Below are positions 1 through 7,534 of a stretch of DNA of 64,000 nt, in pieces. Numbering within the stretch: position 1 is the first letter of the stretch; the number at the start of each line of letters is the position of its first letter. Position numbers and translations under genes: made by a program. Source of the stretch: Pseudomonas sp. MYb185 (GTDB taxonomy: Bacteria; Pseudomonadota; Gammaproteobacteria; Pseudomonadales; Pseudomonadaceae); the NCBI RefSeq assembly GCF_002979975.1, contig NZ_PCQD01000005.1:356433-420432 (forward strand). Reading direction: 5' to 3'. The notes under the pieces are model-generated. The model had not been told where the DNA came from, made no database searches, and was given only the letters and a program-made list of their open reading frames with translations.

Positions 1-2
1 AT

Positions 3-578
3 GGCAGCGGCCAATGCGTGGGTGGCACACCCGAGACCAATCATGAGGTGCGTGGCAGCATTCCGCCTGGCGATTACGTTGGCCTGGCACTGACCCTCGG
101 CGTACCGCCAGGGCTCAATCACACCAGCACCGAGCTGGAGCCGCCGCCGCTGGATATCGCCGCCATGGGATGGAGTTGGCAGGCCGGCCGCAAGTTCGCC
201 AAGCTCGAGGTCGATCCGCAGGGCGGGGCGGCCAAGGTCGATGGCTCGCGTTCGGCGACCTGGTATGTGCACCTGGGCTCCACAGGTTGCACGGGCAATC
301 CGGTTACGGGCGAGACGGTCAGTTGCCTGCGCGGCAATCGCCTGCCGCTGCTGTTCGAACGCTTCGATCCACGGCAGGATGCTGTCGTGGTCGACTTGTC
401 CGCGTTGCTCGCTGGCAGCGACATCGGTCGTGATCAGGGCATGGCGGTGGGTTGCATGAGTGGCCCGGACGATCCCGAGTGCGGCCCGGTATTCGAGCGC
501 CTGGGGCTGAGTCTGCAGAGCGGTGAGCCGCTGCAGCCTGGGCATTCACCGAGTGTCGCGCGCGGGGCGCGGCCATGA
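3..578 (+). CDS. MbnP-like Cys-rich periplasmic protein (5' partial)
   Basis: The reading frame is open from base 3, so the N-terminus lies outside the window. The visible protein has cysteines in QCVGG, TGCTGNP, TVSCLRGN and the pair in GCMSGPDDPECGPVF, followed by LGLSL. This is the pattern of the 'metallo-mystery pair' four-Cys family, to which the copper/kynurenine-binding protein MbnP belongs. The stop codon overlaps the start of the di-heme peroxidase gene by 4 bp (ATGA), so the two are translationally coupled as in other such pairs. The family is periplasmic; the signal peptide would be in the missing part. The metal ligand in this organism cannot be told from sequence. The family call is confident, the function is not. 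Confidence 0.8.
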   Translation, partial: GSGQCVGGTPETNHEVRGSIPPGDYVGLALTLGVPPGLNHTSTELEPPPLDIAAMGWSWQAGRKFAKLEVDPQGGAAKVDGSRSATWYVHLGSTGCTGNPVTGETVSCLRGNRLPLLFERFDPRQDAVVVDLSALLAGSDIGRDQGMAVGCMSGPDDPECGPVFERLGLSLQSGEPLQPGHSPSVARGARP

Positions 579-1702
579 AGTTGGGGCGAATCTGCTGTGG
601 TCTGGCAGGTCTGCTATTGAGCCTGTCGGGTATGGCGGTCGAGGGCTGGGACTGGCAACTGCCTTCACACGTGCCGGAGCCCCGTGTGCCACAGGATAAT
701 CCGATGAGTGCGGCGAAAGTCGAGCTAGGCCGGCACTTGTTCTACGACCCGCGTTTGTCCGGCAATGGCACCCAGTCCTGCGCTACTTGTCATGTGCAGG
801 AGCAAGCCTTCAGTGATGGCAAGGTACTGTCCACCGGCAGTACGGGGGAAACTACCCACCGCAATGCCCCCGGGCTGGCCAATGTCGCTTGGCATGCCAC
901 CTACAACTGGGCCAATCCTGCCATCGTCACGTTGGAGAGGCAGATGGAGGTGCCGTTGTTCGGTGACGACCCGGTGGAAATGGGCATCACCGATGGCAAT
1001 CGGGCCCAGGTGCTGCAGCGCTTGCGTGATGAGCCACTTTACCCGCCACTGTTCACAGCGGCATTTCCCGAGCAGGACGAGCCGCTGAGCATGGGCTCGG
1101 TGATTAAGGCGATTGCCGCCTTCGAGCGCAGCCTAATTGCTGTCGACAGCCGCTATGACCGTTATCTGCAAGGGCAGGGCGGATTGACGGCCTCCGAGCT
1201 GCGCGGCAAGGATCTGTTCTTCAGCGAAAAGGCCGAGTGTCATCACTGTCATGGCAGCTTCAACTTTAACGACCAGGTCGTGCATGCCCGCTCGCGCCAG
1301 GTGGAGATGCCCTTTCATAACACTGGTTTGTACAACCTCAATGGTGAGGGCGCTTATCCCTTCCCCAATCGCGGCGTCTTTGAGCTCAGTGGCGAGCCGC
1401 GCGACATGGGCGCTTTTCGTGCACCCAGCCTGCGCAACGTGGCGTTGACTGCGCCCTATTTCCATGACGGCAGTGCAGCCACTTTGCGCGAAGTGCTGGG
1501 CTTCTACTCGCAGGGCGGACGCAACGTCGAGCATGGCCCCAGGAGTGGCGATGGCCGGCTCAATCCGTACAAGAGCGGGCTAATCGTGCGCGTTGGTTTC
1601 AGCGAGCAGGAAATCGGTGACCTACTGGCCTTTCTCGAAAGCCTAACCGATGAATCGTTGCTGCGTAAATCTGCTCATTCGGACCCCTGGCAAGGGGATT
1701 AA
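575..1702 (+). CDS. MbnH-like di-heme cytochrome c peroxidase family protein
   Basis: The 375-residue protein has a hydrophobic N-terminal signal (residues about 1-22) and two c-type heme sites, CATCH at residues 69-73 and CHHCH at 222-226. It has the fold signature of bacterial di-heme peroxidases (GRHLFYDPRLSGNG near residue 50, LRNVALTAPYFHDGS in the C-terminal third). It overlaps the upstream MbnP-like gene by 4 bp. In characterised relatives MbnH forms a high-valent di-heme state and oxidises a tryptophan of MbnP to kynurenine, creating a copper site. I infer the same partnership here from gene pairing. No methanobactin biosynthesis genes are visible. Whether the pair belongs to the adjacent mobile element or to the chromosome is undecided. 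Confidence 0.88.
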   Translation: MKLGRICCGLAGLLLSLSGMAVEGWDWQLPSHVPEPRVPQDNPMSAAKVELGRHLFYDPRLSGNGTQSCATCHVQEQAFSDGKVLSTGSTGETTHRNAPGLANVAWHATYNWANPAIVTLERQMEVPLFGDDPVEMGITDGNRAQVLQRLRDEPLYPPLFTAAFPEQDEPLSMGSVIKAIAAFERSLIAVDSRYDRYLQGQGGLTASELRGKDLFFSEKAECHHCHGSFNFNDQVVHARSRQVEMPFHNTGLYNLNGEGAYPFPNRGVFELSGEPRDMGAFRAPSLRNVALTAPYFHDGSAATLREVLGFYSQGGRNVEHGPRSGDGRLNPYKSGLIVRVGFSEQEIGDLLAFLESLTDESLLRKSAHSDPWQGD

Positions 1703-1795
1703 CGATTGTAGATATCCATTAATGCTTGCCATCATTTTTGGAGAGAATGATTACTGTGAGTCACGCCGAGTTTCCTGGAGACCATTTCGTTTAGG

Positions 1796-1910
1796 TCAGG
1801 CAATCACGGCCTGAGCGGTGTGTTGCTGGTAGTAGTGTGCCCCGGCGTCCGTTGGCGATATATATCCAATCGAGCTCAGTAGCTGCTGGTGGTTATACCA
1901 GTGAACCTTT
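1796..1910 (-). pseudogene. IS3-family transposase remnant, C-terminal end
   Basis: On the minus strand the last roughly 37 codons read HWYNHQQLLSSIGYISPTDA and then AHYYQQH before a stop. This matches the usual C-terminus of IS3-family OrfB transposases (W-[YF]-N, RLL, IGY-P, YY-Q). Upstream of this stretch the similarity stops abruptly, and the sequence becomes a second IS3 remnant on the other strand. It is a fragment with no catalytic residues and cannot be active. The bases from about 1741 to 1795 probably contain the matching IS end, but I could not define the inverted repeat. Confidence 0.6.
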
Positions 1911-2333
1911 ACTTGTGCATTGTACTGGATCTGTACACCAAGTTGGTGGCTGGCTGGCCGATGCATCATCGCCAAGATCGTCAGATGGTGATGCGTGCAG
2001 TGGAGATGGCTATTTGGCAATGTCAATGCGTTGGCAGAGTGATTCTGCACGCGGATAGAGGTAGCCAATTCGCAATGGTGACTATCAAGTTGCGCTGGCA
2101 CGCAATTGGTTGATTTGTTCAGTGAGTGCAGTCAGCCATCGTGGCGACAACGCGGCCTGCGAAGGATTCTTTGGCATGATCTAGCGTGAGTGATTTAACC
2201 GCAAGACGTACCGGACGATGGGCCAGTGTACTCAGCTACATTGGATGGTTCCATAATCCACTTATGCGGCGCAGAATTGCCAAGGTTGAACAGCAGTTTT
2301 CCGATCTTTGAGAGGTGTCCGTTTAATCGGGGT
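1892..2333 (+). pseudogene. IS3-family transposase remnant, frameshifted
   Basis: The plus strand reads NLYLCIVLDLYTKLVAGWPM and later LHADRGSQF, which is the second-Asp region of the IS3 DDE domain (usually HSDRGSQY). After a frameshift near 2080 it continues as GDYQVALARNWL, then SHRGDNAACEGFFGMI, carrying the region of the catalytic Glu. A stop at about 2180 and another frame change precede YIGWFHNPLMRRRIAK, the C-terminal part. Only the C-terminal half of the transposase remains and it is broken at least twice. It abuts an oppositely oriented IS3 fragment on its left, so the two come from separate insertions or a rearrangement. Confidence 0.7.
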
Positions 2334-2363
2334 AGGCCTGGCAATTCCAGTAATGTTTTTCTG

Positions 2364-2458
2364 AACACCAGATTCTCCTCTGGTGTTGGCTGACGGGGCT
2401 CGCTCGTCAGGGAAGGTTTTATCAGCAGCTCTACCACCCGAAGGTGATAGAGCTGCTG
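2364..2458. other. Three consecutive hairpins
   Basis: Three inverted repeats follow each other: AACACCAGA/TCTGGTGTT (2364-2387, 9-bp perfect stem, 6-base loop), CTGACG/CGTCAG (about 2390-2410), and a long stem at 2423-2458 with about 16 pairs and one mismatch around a CCGA loop. The last begins 2 bp beyond the stop codon of the small minus-strand gene, so it may serve as its terminator, although there is no clear U-run. The group may also be an end of a mobile element. Function unknown. Confidence 0.5.
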
Positions 2459-2460
2459 GT

Positions 2461-2667
2461 TTAGATAAGGGAGGCAAGCGGTCCAAGAGCACGTGGCGAA
2501 ACAGCCATTTCGCGTTTGCGCCACTGATCAAGGTCTACCTTTTTGACGCGTTCGAGAGCAGGGCGTTCATATTCGCTCCAGTCACGCTCACGTCGCATCA
2601 ACGGGTTGCTGCAGTGCTTCTTGGCAATGCTAATCAGAGCTTCGATGCTGGTAAGCAGTTGGGACAT
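2461..2667 (-). CDS. Small hypothetical protein of the conjugative-element region
   Basis: This is a 68-residue protein starting MSQLLTSIEALISIAKKHCS, rich in Arg, Glu and Lys. I do not recognise a family. The start is chosen because TTGGAG lies at a good distance before the ATG at 2667; an ATG at 2712 in the same frame has no comparable ribosome site. A perfect 18-bp palindrome (2712-2729) lies about 45 bp upstream, suggesting a regulated promoter. The gene points away from the traI relaxase gene. Its 3' end runs into hairpins and IS debris, so the protein may be truncated. The coding call rests on the ribosome site and position only. Confidence 0.45.
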   Translation of the reverse strand: MSQLLTSIEALISIAKKHCSNPLMRRERDWSEYERPALERVKKVDLDQWRKREMAVSPRALGPLASLI

Positions 2668-2700
2668 TGTGGTTCTCCAATTTCGAATAGGCATACGAAT

Positions 2701-2739
2701 GCGGAGAAACACTTTCCCTGCAGGGAAAGGATTCCCCGC
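2701..2739. promoter_or_regulatory. Palindrome, candidate operator in the element
   Basis: Bases 2712-2729 form a perfect 18-bp palindrome, CTTTCCCTGCAGGGAAAG. The flanks extend it imperfectly (GCGGAGAA on the left, TTCCCCGC on the right). It lies between two divergent genes of the conjugative element, about 45 bp upstream of the small minus-strand gene and 320 bp upstream of traI. A dimeric regulator site is the natural reading, but the regulator is not in the window. Confidence 0.45.
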
Positions 2740-3048
2740 ATGGGTGGGTACACAGGATGCCGAGCACTGCCCGACGGGACAGGCCCGTCTGGGTTAGTTG
2801 AGGAAGCATTCAGCACGGTCGTGCCGTCGACTTTTCAGAATGCGCAGTCGCTCAAAGGGTACGCCCAAGGGCGCTAAAGGCTCCACATTTGCCGAACGTG
2901 GACAACGGTTACGCCTTTCGATAATTAAATTCTTGCTGCTTCCTGTCAAGCCCTCATCAAAATGCAGCGAAACCAATAACTTATTTTTCCTATGCCGGGC
3001 CGGCAAGTTGGGGTGTAGTCCGCTGGCAGATAGGAGGTTTGGATTCGC
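2740..3048. other. Intergenic region upstream of traI, possible oriT
   Basis: About 310 bp lie between the palindrome and the relaxase gene, with no convincing gene. The region holds short inverted repeats, GCACGGTCGTGC near 2814 and CGCCCAAGGGCG near 2863, and becomes AT-rich towards 2920-2990. Origins of transfer commonly lie next to relaxase genes, so this is a reasonable candidate for oriT or for the traI promoter, but no nick site can be identified by eye. A ribosome site AGGAGG at 3032-3037 serves traI. Confidence 0.3.
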
Positions 3049-4833
3049 ATGGCAATAGCAATAATGAGTGTGTTCAAGCGCTTGGTTTCCAGGGAAGAGA
3101 AGCAGGCTGATGACCTTGAGAGCAGCGATGGCTGGATGTCTGTGCAAGCAGGTGCACAGTTGTTGGATACACCGTACCGCCAAGGGTTGCTCCAGGTTCT
3201 ATATGAGCTGTGCTCAATCCCAAGAGACACATTCGATATTTACGTCAAAGCGCCTGTTGAGCGATATGCTGAACTGGTCCAGCTTTTACCCGCATCGGAA
3301 ACCCATCATCACTCCTACCCAGGTGGGATGCTCGATCACGGCCTTGAAATCATGTGCTACGCGCTGCGCATCAGGCGCAAGCACTTGTTGCCGCCGGGCG
3401 CGCGGCCAGAAGACCAGGTGTCGGTAGGCGAGCTATGGAGCATGGGTGTTCTGTATGCGGCCCTATTGCATGACGTGGCCAAGGCGCTTGTCGATGTCGA
3501 GATTCAGCTTCAGGACGGGTCACAGTGGCGTCTATGGAATGGTGCTATTCCAAGCGCTTATCGGGTGCGGTACCGCCCCGGCCGAGACTATCGATTGCAC
3601 GAAGCGGCAGGTGCACTGATGTGCAGGGATATCTTGGGTGGGGCGGTTATGGACTGGCTGTACAGCGATGTCACGCTGTTTGGCTTGGTCATGTATACCA
3701 TTTCCGGGCACATGGCGCGGGCCGGCATCGTAGGTGAGATTGTCCATCAGGCCGACAAGTCGAGTGTCAGCAAGGCGATGGGAGGAGATTTACGTCGATT
3801 GGACGCTGCTCCGAAGCAATCCTTGCAGAGCAAGCTGGTAGGAGGCCTGCGTCATCTGGTGCGGGGTGGTACGTTGCCCTTGAATGGCACCAAGGGCTCC
3901 GCAGTGTTTTTGTCGGAAGATGCCGTGTGGTTCGTCACTCCTACCGTACCCCGCCAGCTAAAGACCTACCTGTTGGAGCAGGGCATACCGGGCGTCCCCG
4001 CCGACGAGAGCAGACTGTATGACGAGATGTTGGCTCACGGCTTAATCATGCCGAATCCGGAGGGGTTGGCCGTATGGTCTGGCTGCACTGTCCGGGTTGG
4101 GGAGTGGAGTACCGCAAAACTGCACCTGCTTAAAGCGGCGCCGTCGCTTATCTGGGGGGCTGAGGATGAAAGGCCGGAAGCTAAGGCGGTAGTGACTGCA
4201 ATTTCCACGGTTGCCTCTGATCAGAGCGAGGAGACAGCCACTCCAGAGGCGGAGGGTGCTTCTGCGCCGATTACAGTTGAGCCGGGTATACGGCCAGTCG
4301 AGGCGGCTGCCGCATGTTTCGATTCCATTGAGGATGAGTTTGAAGATTGCATTCCCTTTTCCGAAAGCCAGGCTTCTGCTAAGGCTGAAACCAATCCTGC
4401 TGTTGCGTCCGTCGAGCCAGTGAACCCGAAACCGGCTGCAGGGCCTGCCGTAGAGGGGCAGGCAGACCCTGGCGAGGAGTTCGTCAATTGGGTCAAGGCC
4501 GGATTGCAGTCAAAACGACTCGGCGTTAACCATGCCAAGGCATATGTTCATGCGGTGAACGGAACCTGGTTTCTGGTGAGTCCAAATATTTTCAAAAAGT
4601 TCTGTGTTGAGCGTTATGGGGTGGATGACGCATGGGAGCAAGTGCAGGGGCGGTTCCAGAAGCGGCGGCTGCATCTTCGTTCAGGGAAAAACAAGCAGAA
4701 TATTGTGAGCGTGTCCGTCAGAGGGCCTACGGGTAAAACCAGCAAGCTCAAGGGCTTTCTATTGACACAGCCAGAAGCACTGGGACGACCACCGGCAGAC
4801 AACATATATCTTGAGCTGAATAAGGAGTTTTAA
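3049..4833 (+). CDS. traI: MobH-family TraI relaxase of an integrative conjugative element
   Basis: The 594-residue protein begins the DNA-processing step of conjugation by nicking oriT. The N-terminal TraI_2 domain (about residues 25-330) carries the HD-type metal site of this family: HHHSYPGGMLDHGLE near residue 84 and LLHDVAKA near 139. A low-complexity Ala/Glu/Pro linker (about 380-475) leads to the C-terminal TraI domain, EEFVNWVKAGLQSKRLGVNH to the end. This length is normal for the family in Pseudomonas ICEs of the PAGI/ICEclc type. AGGAGG lies 11 bases before the ATG at 3049; an in-frame ATG at 3064 is an alternative start. The integrase gene starts 1 bp after its stop. No other transfer genes are present, so the element is either cut here or extends only as a remnant. 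Confidence 0.88.
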   Translation: MAIAIMSVFKRLVSREEKQADDLESSDGWMSVQAGAQLLDTPYRQGLLQVLYELCSIPRDTFDIYVKAPVERYAELVQLLPASETHHHSYPGGMLDHGLEIMCYALRIRRKHLLPPGARPEDQVSVGELWSMGVLYAALLHDVAKALVDVEIQLQDGSQWRLWNGAIPSAYRVRYRPGRDYRLHEAAGALMCRDILGGAVMDWLYSDVTLFGLVMYTISGHMARAGIVGEIVHQADKSSVSKAMGGDLRRLDAAPKQSLQSKLVGGLRHLVRGGTLPLNGTKGSAVFLSEDAVWFVTPTVPRQLKTYLLEQGIPGVPADESRLYDEMLAHGLIMPNPEGLAVWSGCTVRVGEWSTAKLHLLKAAPSLIWGAEDERPEAKAVVTAISTVASDQSEETATPEAEGASAPITVEPGIRPVEAAAACFDSIEDEFEDCIPFSESQASAKAETNPAVASVEPVNPKPAAGPAVEGQADPGEEFVNWVKAGLQSKRLGVNHAKAYVHAVNGTWFLVSPNIFKKFCVERYGVDDAWEQVQGRFQKRRLHLRSGKNKQNIVSVSVRGPTGKTSKLKGFLLTQPEALGRPPADNIYLELNKEF

Positions 4834-4834
4834 G

Positions 4835-5809
4835 GTGCATGTTTTCACGTTTGAGGAACTACTGACGGAATTGTTCACTGAGCGCTGGTCTTCGCCGGAC
4901 ACGCAGGCCAGCTATCATGTCAGCGTCCGCGCTTTGCAAAGGCATATACAAACCGATTATCCCAGCGAAGTGACAAAACGGATGGTGTACGCCTGGCGGG
5001 CCGAGGTGGTGAGGCAACCGGGACAGTCTGAGGGTATCAGCCCAGTGAGCTGGAACAGCTACATCCGACATTTGAAATCGCTGTACAACTTTGGCTTAAA
5101 CAGTGGCTATCTACCTGGGAAGACTAACCCATTCGCGAAGGTTGACTTGAAGCCCCCGCAGACCAAAGCGAAGACCTTACCCAAAGGAGCGATACACAAG
5201 ATACGGACGTTGCTGAGAGAGTATGTGCATGCCGAGGAGTCGGGGCAGAATGGAAAAACGTATATCCACCCGGCCTGGTTCTGGTTGACTGTGGTGGAGA
5301 TGCTCTATCACACAGGTATTCGACGGCGGCAGCTGGTGCATATCAGGATATGTGACATCGATCTGAAGCAAGAGCAGTTCATCTGTTCAGCTGCAGGGGC
5401 AAAAAATCTGGCAGAAAAGACCTTGCCGTTACATCATGACCTGATCCCGCTGCTGGAGCGCTTGATCAGAGAGTCGCTTCGCCGCGGCGCAAAGCGCACG
5501 GATCAACTTTTTAACGTAAACAGATTCAGTGTACGGCATAGAAGAGAAACGATGAATGCCGGTCAAATTGGTGCCTTCTTCAAGCGTTTGTCATCCAGGC
5601 TGGCCATGAAGCTTTCTCCGCACCGCTGCAGGCACAGCTTTGCGACAGAGCTGATGATAGGGGAGAGAGCGGATATCCACCTGACGCAGCGCTTGATGTG
5701 CCATCTGGATATCAGATCCACCATGGTATATGTCGATGTTCCTGTCCCTCGGTTGAAGCGCTACCTGCTTCAGAGGGGCACCGGTCAAGATGAGTTGTTG
5801 CAAGGCTGA
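4835..5809 (+). CDS. Tyrosine recombinase (ICE-type integrase)
   Basis: The 324-residue site-specific recombinase has an N-terminal SAM-like core-binding domain (about residues 5-105) and a C-terminal catalytic domain. The catalytic set looks complete: Arg163 in HTGIRRRQL, His263-x-x-Arg266 in SPHRCRHSFAT, a later His in MCHLDIRST, and the nucleophile Tyr299 in MVYVDV. The start is GTG at 4835, one base after the traI stop, with GGAG 8 bases upstream. The gene points at tRNA-Asn, whose 3' end lies 195 bp downstream, the usual arrangement of an element integrated into a tRNA gene. It may be the main integrase or the accessory recombinase found beside traI in this element class. Confidence 0.88.
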   Translation: MHVFTFEELLTELFTERWSSPDTQASYHVSVRALQRHIQTDYPSEVTKRMVYAWRAEVVRQPGQSEGISPVSWNSYIRHLKSLYNFGLNSGYLPGKTNPFAKVDLKPPQTKAKTLPKGAIHKIRTLLREYVHAEESGQNGKTYIHPAWFWLTVVEMLYHTGIRRRQLVHIRICDIDLKQEQFICSAAGAKNLAEKTLPLHHDLIPLLERLIRESLRRGAKRTDQLFNVNRFSVRHRRETMNAGQIGAFFKRLSSRLAMKLSPHRCRHSFATELMIGERADIHLTQRLMCHLDIRSTMVYVDVPVPRLKRYLLQRGTGQDELLQG

Positions 5810-6003
5810 GAGGGGGAGGGTAAGCAGCCTGGCTGTTTACCCTGGAACACAAGAGCTTGACATTCCATATCCAGAGCTTAAGCTGCTGCCTAGCAACATC
5901 GTGTACTCTTGTTTTGAATGGCAAATAGAGACTACCACAGATCGCATGACCTGTGGCATCTGGGTGGCTACCGACAGTAGCGATTCTGTCGATAACTTGA
6001 AGG
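5810..6003. other. Integrase-to-tRNA interval, candidate attachment region
   Basis: The 194 bp between the integrase stop and the 3' end of tRNA-Asn contain no gene. There is a hairpin GGGTAA...TTACCC at 5818-5842 close behind the integrase. Further on are inverted repeats CCACAG...CTGTGG (about 5935-5960) and GACAG...CTGTC (about 5972-5990). These could be terminator and recombinase arm sites. I did not find a second copy of the tRNA 3' end elsewhere in the window, so the direct repeat that would define the att site is not demonstrated. Confidence 0.35.
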
Positions 6004-6079
6004 TGGCTCCGCGACCAGGACTCGAACCTGGGACCCAATGATTAACAGTCATTTGCTCTACCGACTGAGCTATCGCGGA
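6004..6079 (-). tRNA. tRNA-Asn (GTT)
   Basis: Read on the minus strand, a 76-base tRNA runs from TCCGCGATAGCTCAG to GTCGCGGAGCCA with encoded CCA. The anticodon arm gives ACTGTTAAT, anticodon GTT. D-arm (AGCTCAGTCGGTAGAGC) and T-arm (GGTTCGAGTCC) are canonical and the acceptor stem pairs fully. Its 3' end faces the recombinase gene, consistent with use as an integration target. Confidence 0.97.
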
Positions 6080-6091
6080 TCGGATGTGCGC

Positions 6092-6119
6092 ACTTTACCA
6101 AAAAAACTTTCCAAGTCAA
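6092..6119 (-). promoter_or_regulatory. Promoter of tRNA-Asn
   Basis: On the minus strand TTGACT and TAAAGT are separated by 16 bases and lie about 13 bases upstream of the tRNA-Asn 5' end. This is a good sigma-70 match. Confidence 0.65.
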
Positions 6120-6160
6120 CACCTTGTGTCGGTTTTCGGTGAAAGTGCGCGACCCTCATC

Positions 6161-7366
6161 TCAGCCCTCGAGCATCACCTTGGCCATGGCGTTGGCGACC
6201 AGGTCGATGTTCTTGTGATTCAGCGCGGCCACGCAGATACGACCGCTGCCGACCGCGTAGATGGCAGATTCCTGGGCCAGGCGTTCGACCTGATCGCGGC
6301 TCAGGCCGGAGTAGGAGAACATGCCCCGTTGTTGTTCGATGAAGCTGACATCCTGTTGTACACCCGCGGCGCGCAACTTTTCCGCCAGGGCCTGGCGCAT
6401 CTGCTTGATGCGCACGCGCATCTCGGCAAGTTCCTCTACCCACATGGCATGCAGGTCGGCGCTGTTCAGAACGGCGGCGACCACTTTCGCGCCATGGGTC
6501 GGCGGGTTGGAATAGTTGGTGCGGATGACGCGCTTGAGCTGCGACAGCACGCGTTCGCCTTCCTCCGGGGTTTCGGTGACCAGGGTCAGGGCGCCGACCC
6601 GCTCGCCATACAGCGAGAAGGACTTGGAGAATGAGCTGGCGATCAGGTAAGGCAGGCCAGCCTCGGAGAACAGGCGTACCGCCAGGGCATCTTCCTCCAG
6701 GTTGTCGCCAAAGCCCTGATAGGCGATATCCAGGAAGGGCACATGGCCGCGTTTGCGCACGACCTCGATCACCTGCTTCCACTGATCGGCACTGAGATCG
6801 ACCCCGGTGGGGTTGTGGCAGCAGGCATGCAGCAGCACCACGCTGCCTTCGGGCAATGCATCGATGCCCTGCAGCATGCCCGGCAGGTTCAGGCCATGGG
6901 TTGCCGGGTCATAGTAGGGGTAAGTAACTACTTCATAGCCCGCAGTCTCGAACAGCGAGCGATGATTTTCCCAGCTCGGGTCGCTGATGGCCACCAACCG
7001 CTTGCCGGCGAGGCGATACAGGAAATCTGCACCGAGCCTCAGCGCACCGGTACCGCCCAGCGATTGGGCGGTGACCAGGCGACCGGAACTCAGCAGGGGG
7101 GAGTCTGCGCCCAGCAACAGTTTCTGTACCGCCAGGTCATAAGGCGCCAGGCCTTCCATGGGCAGGTAGGTGCGCGGTGCGTACTCGGCAACGCGGGCTT
7201 CTTCCGCGGCCTGGACTGCACGCAGCAGGGGGACCTTGCCGTTTTCGTCGTAATAGACGCCAACGCCCAGATTGACTTTTTCTGCACGCGGGTCGGCATT
7301 GAAGGCTTCGTTCAGGCCAAGAATGGGATCGCGTGGCGCCATTTCAACGGGGGAAAACAGACTCAT
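6161..7366 (-). CDS. Aromatic/aspartate amino acid aminotransferase (class I)
   Basis: This is a 401-residue PLP-dependent transaminase of the AspC/TyrB type, transferring amino groups between aspartate or aromatic amino acids and 2-oxoglutarate in the cytoplasm. Visible family motifs are the N-terminal DPILGLNEAF and VNLGVGVYYD, HNPTGVD near residue 190, and the PLP-lysine segment SSFSKSFSLYGERVG near 245. Start MSLFSPVEMAPRD at 7366 is chosen by alignment with AspC/TyrB proteins; the frame stays open 36 codons further upstream without family similarity. It is divergent from uvrB across about 168 bp, as in P. aeruginosa. Aromatic versus aspartate preference cannot be decided by eye. Confidence 0.9.
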   Translation of the reverse strand: MSLFSPVEMAPRDPILGLNEAFNADPRAEKVNLGVGVYYDENGKVPLLRAVQAAEEARVAEYAPRTYLPMEGLAPYDLAVQKLLLGADSPLLSSGRLVTAQSLGGTGALRLGADFLYRLAGKRLVAISDPSWENHRSLFETAGYEVVTYPYYDPATHGLNLPGMLQGIDALPEGSVVLLHACCHNPTGVDLSADQWKQVIEVVRKRGHVPFLDIAYQGFGDNLEEDALAVRLFSEAGLPYLIASSFSKSFSLYGERVGALTLVTETPEEGERVLSQLKRVIRTNYSNPPTHGAKVVAAVLNSADLHAMWVEELAEMRVRIKQMRQALAEKLRAAGVQQDVSFIEQQRGMFSYSGLSRDQVERLAQESAIYAVGSGRICVAALNHKNIDLVANAMAKVMLEG

Positions 7367-7534
7367 GATATGGGCAGACTCGAAACAGGTGAATGGAGTT
7401 GTCGGGCTGTGCCGCAGGCGGCCGGCTATTATAAACAGAGACGGGGGTGGGGTGCGAGTCCGTGCGTCCTGCATGGTGGCAGTCGGGCAGTGCTATGATA
7501 GATGCTGTGATTCCATTCGCGGTGCTTCCCTGTC

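Noticed and set aside
2262..2531. Minus-strand frame of 89 codons in the IS/hairpin region
   Set aside because: It spans hairpins and the end of an IS remnant, with no ribosome site or recognisable motif.
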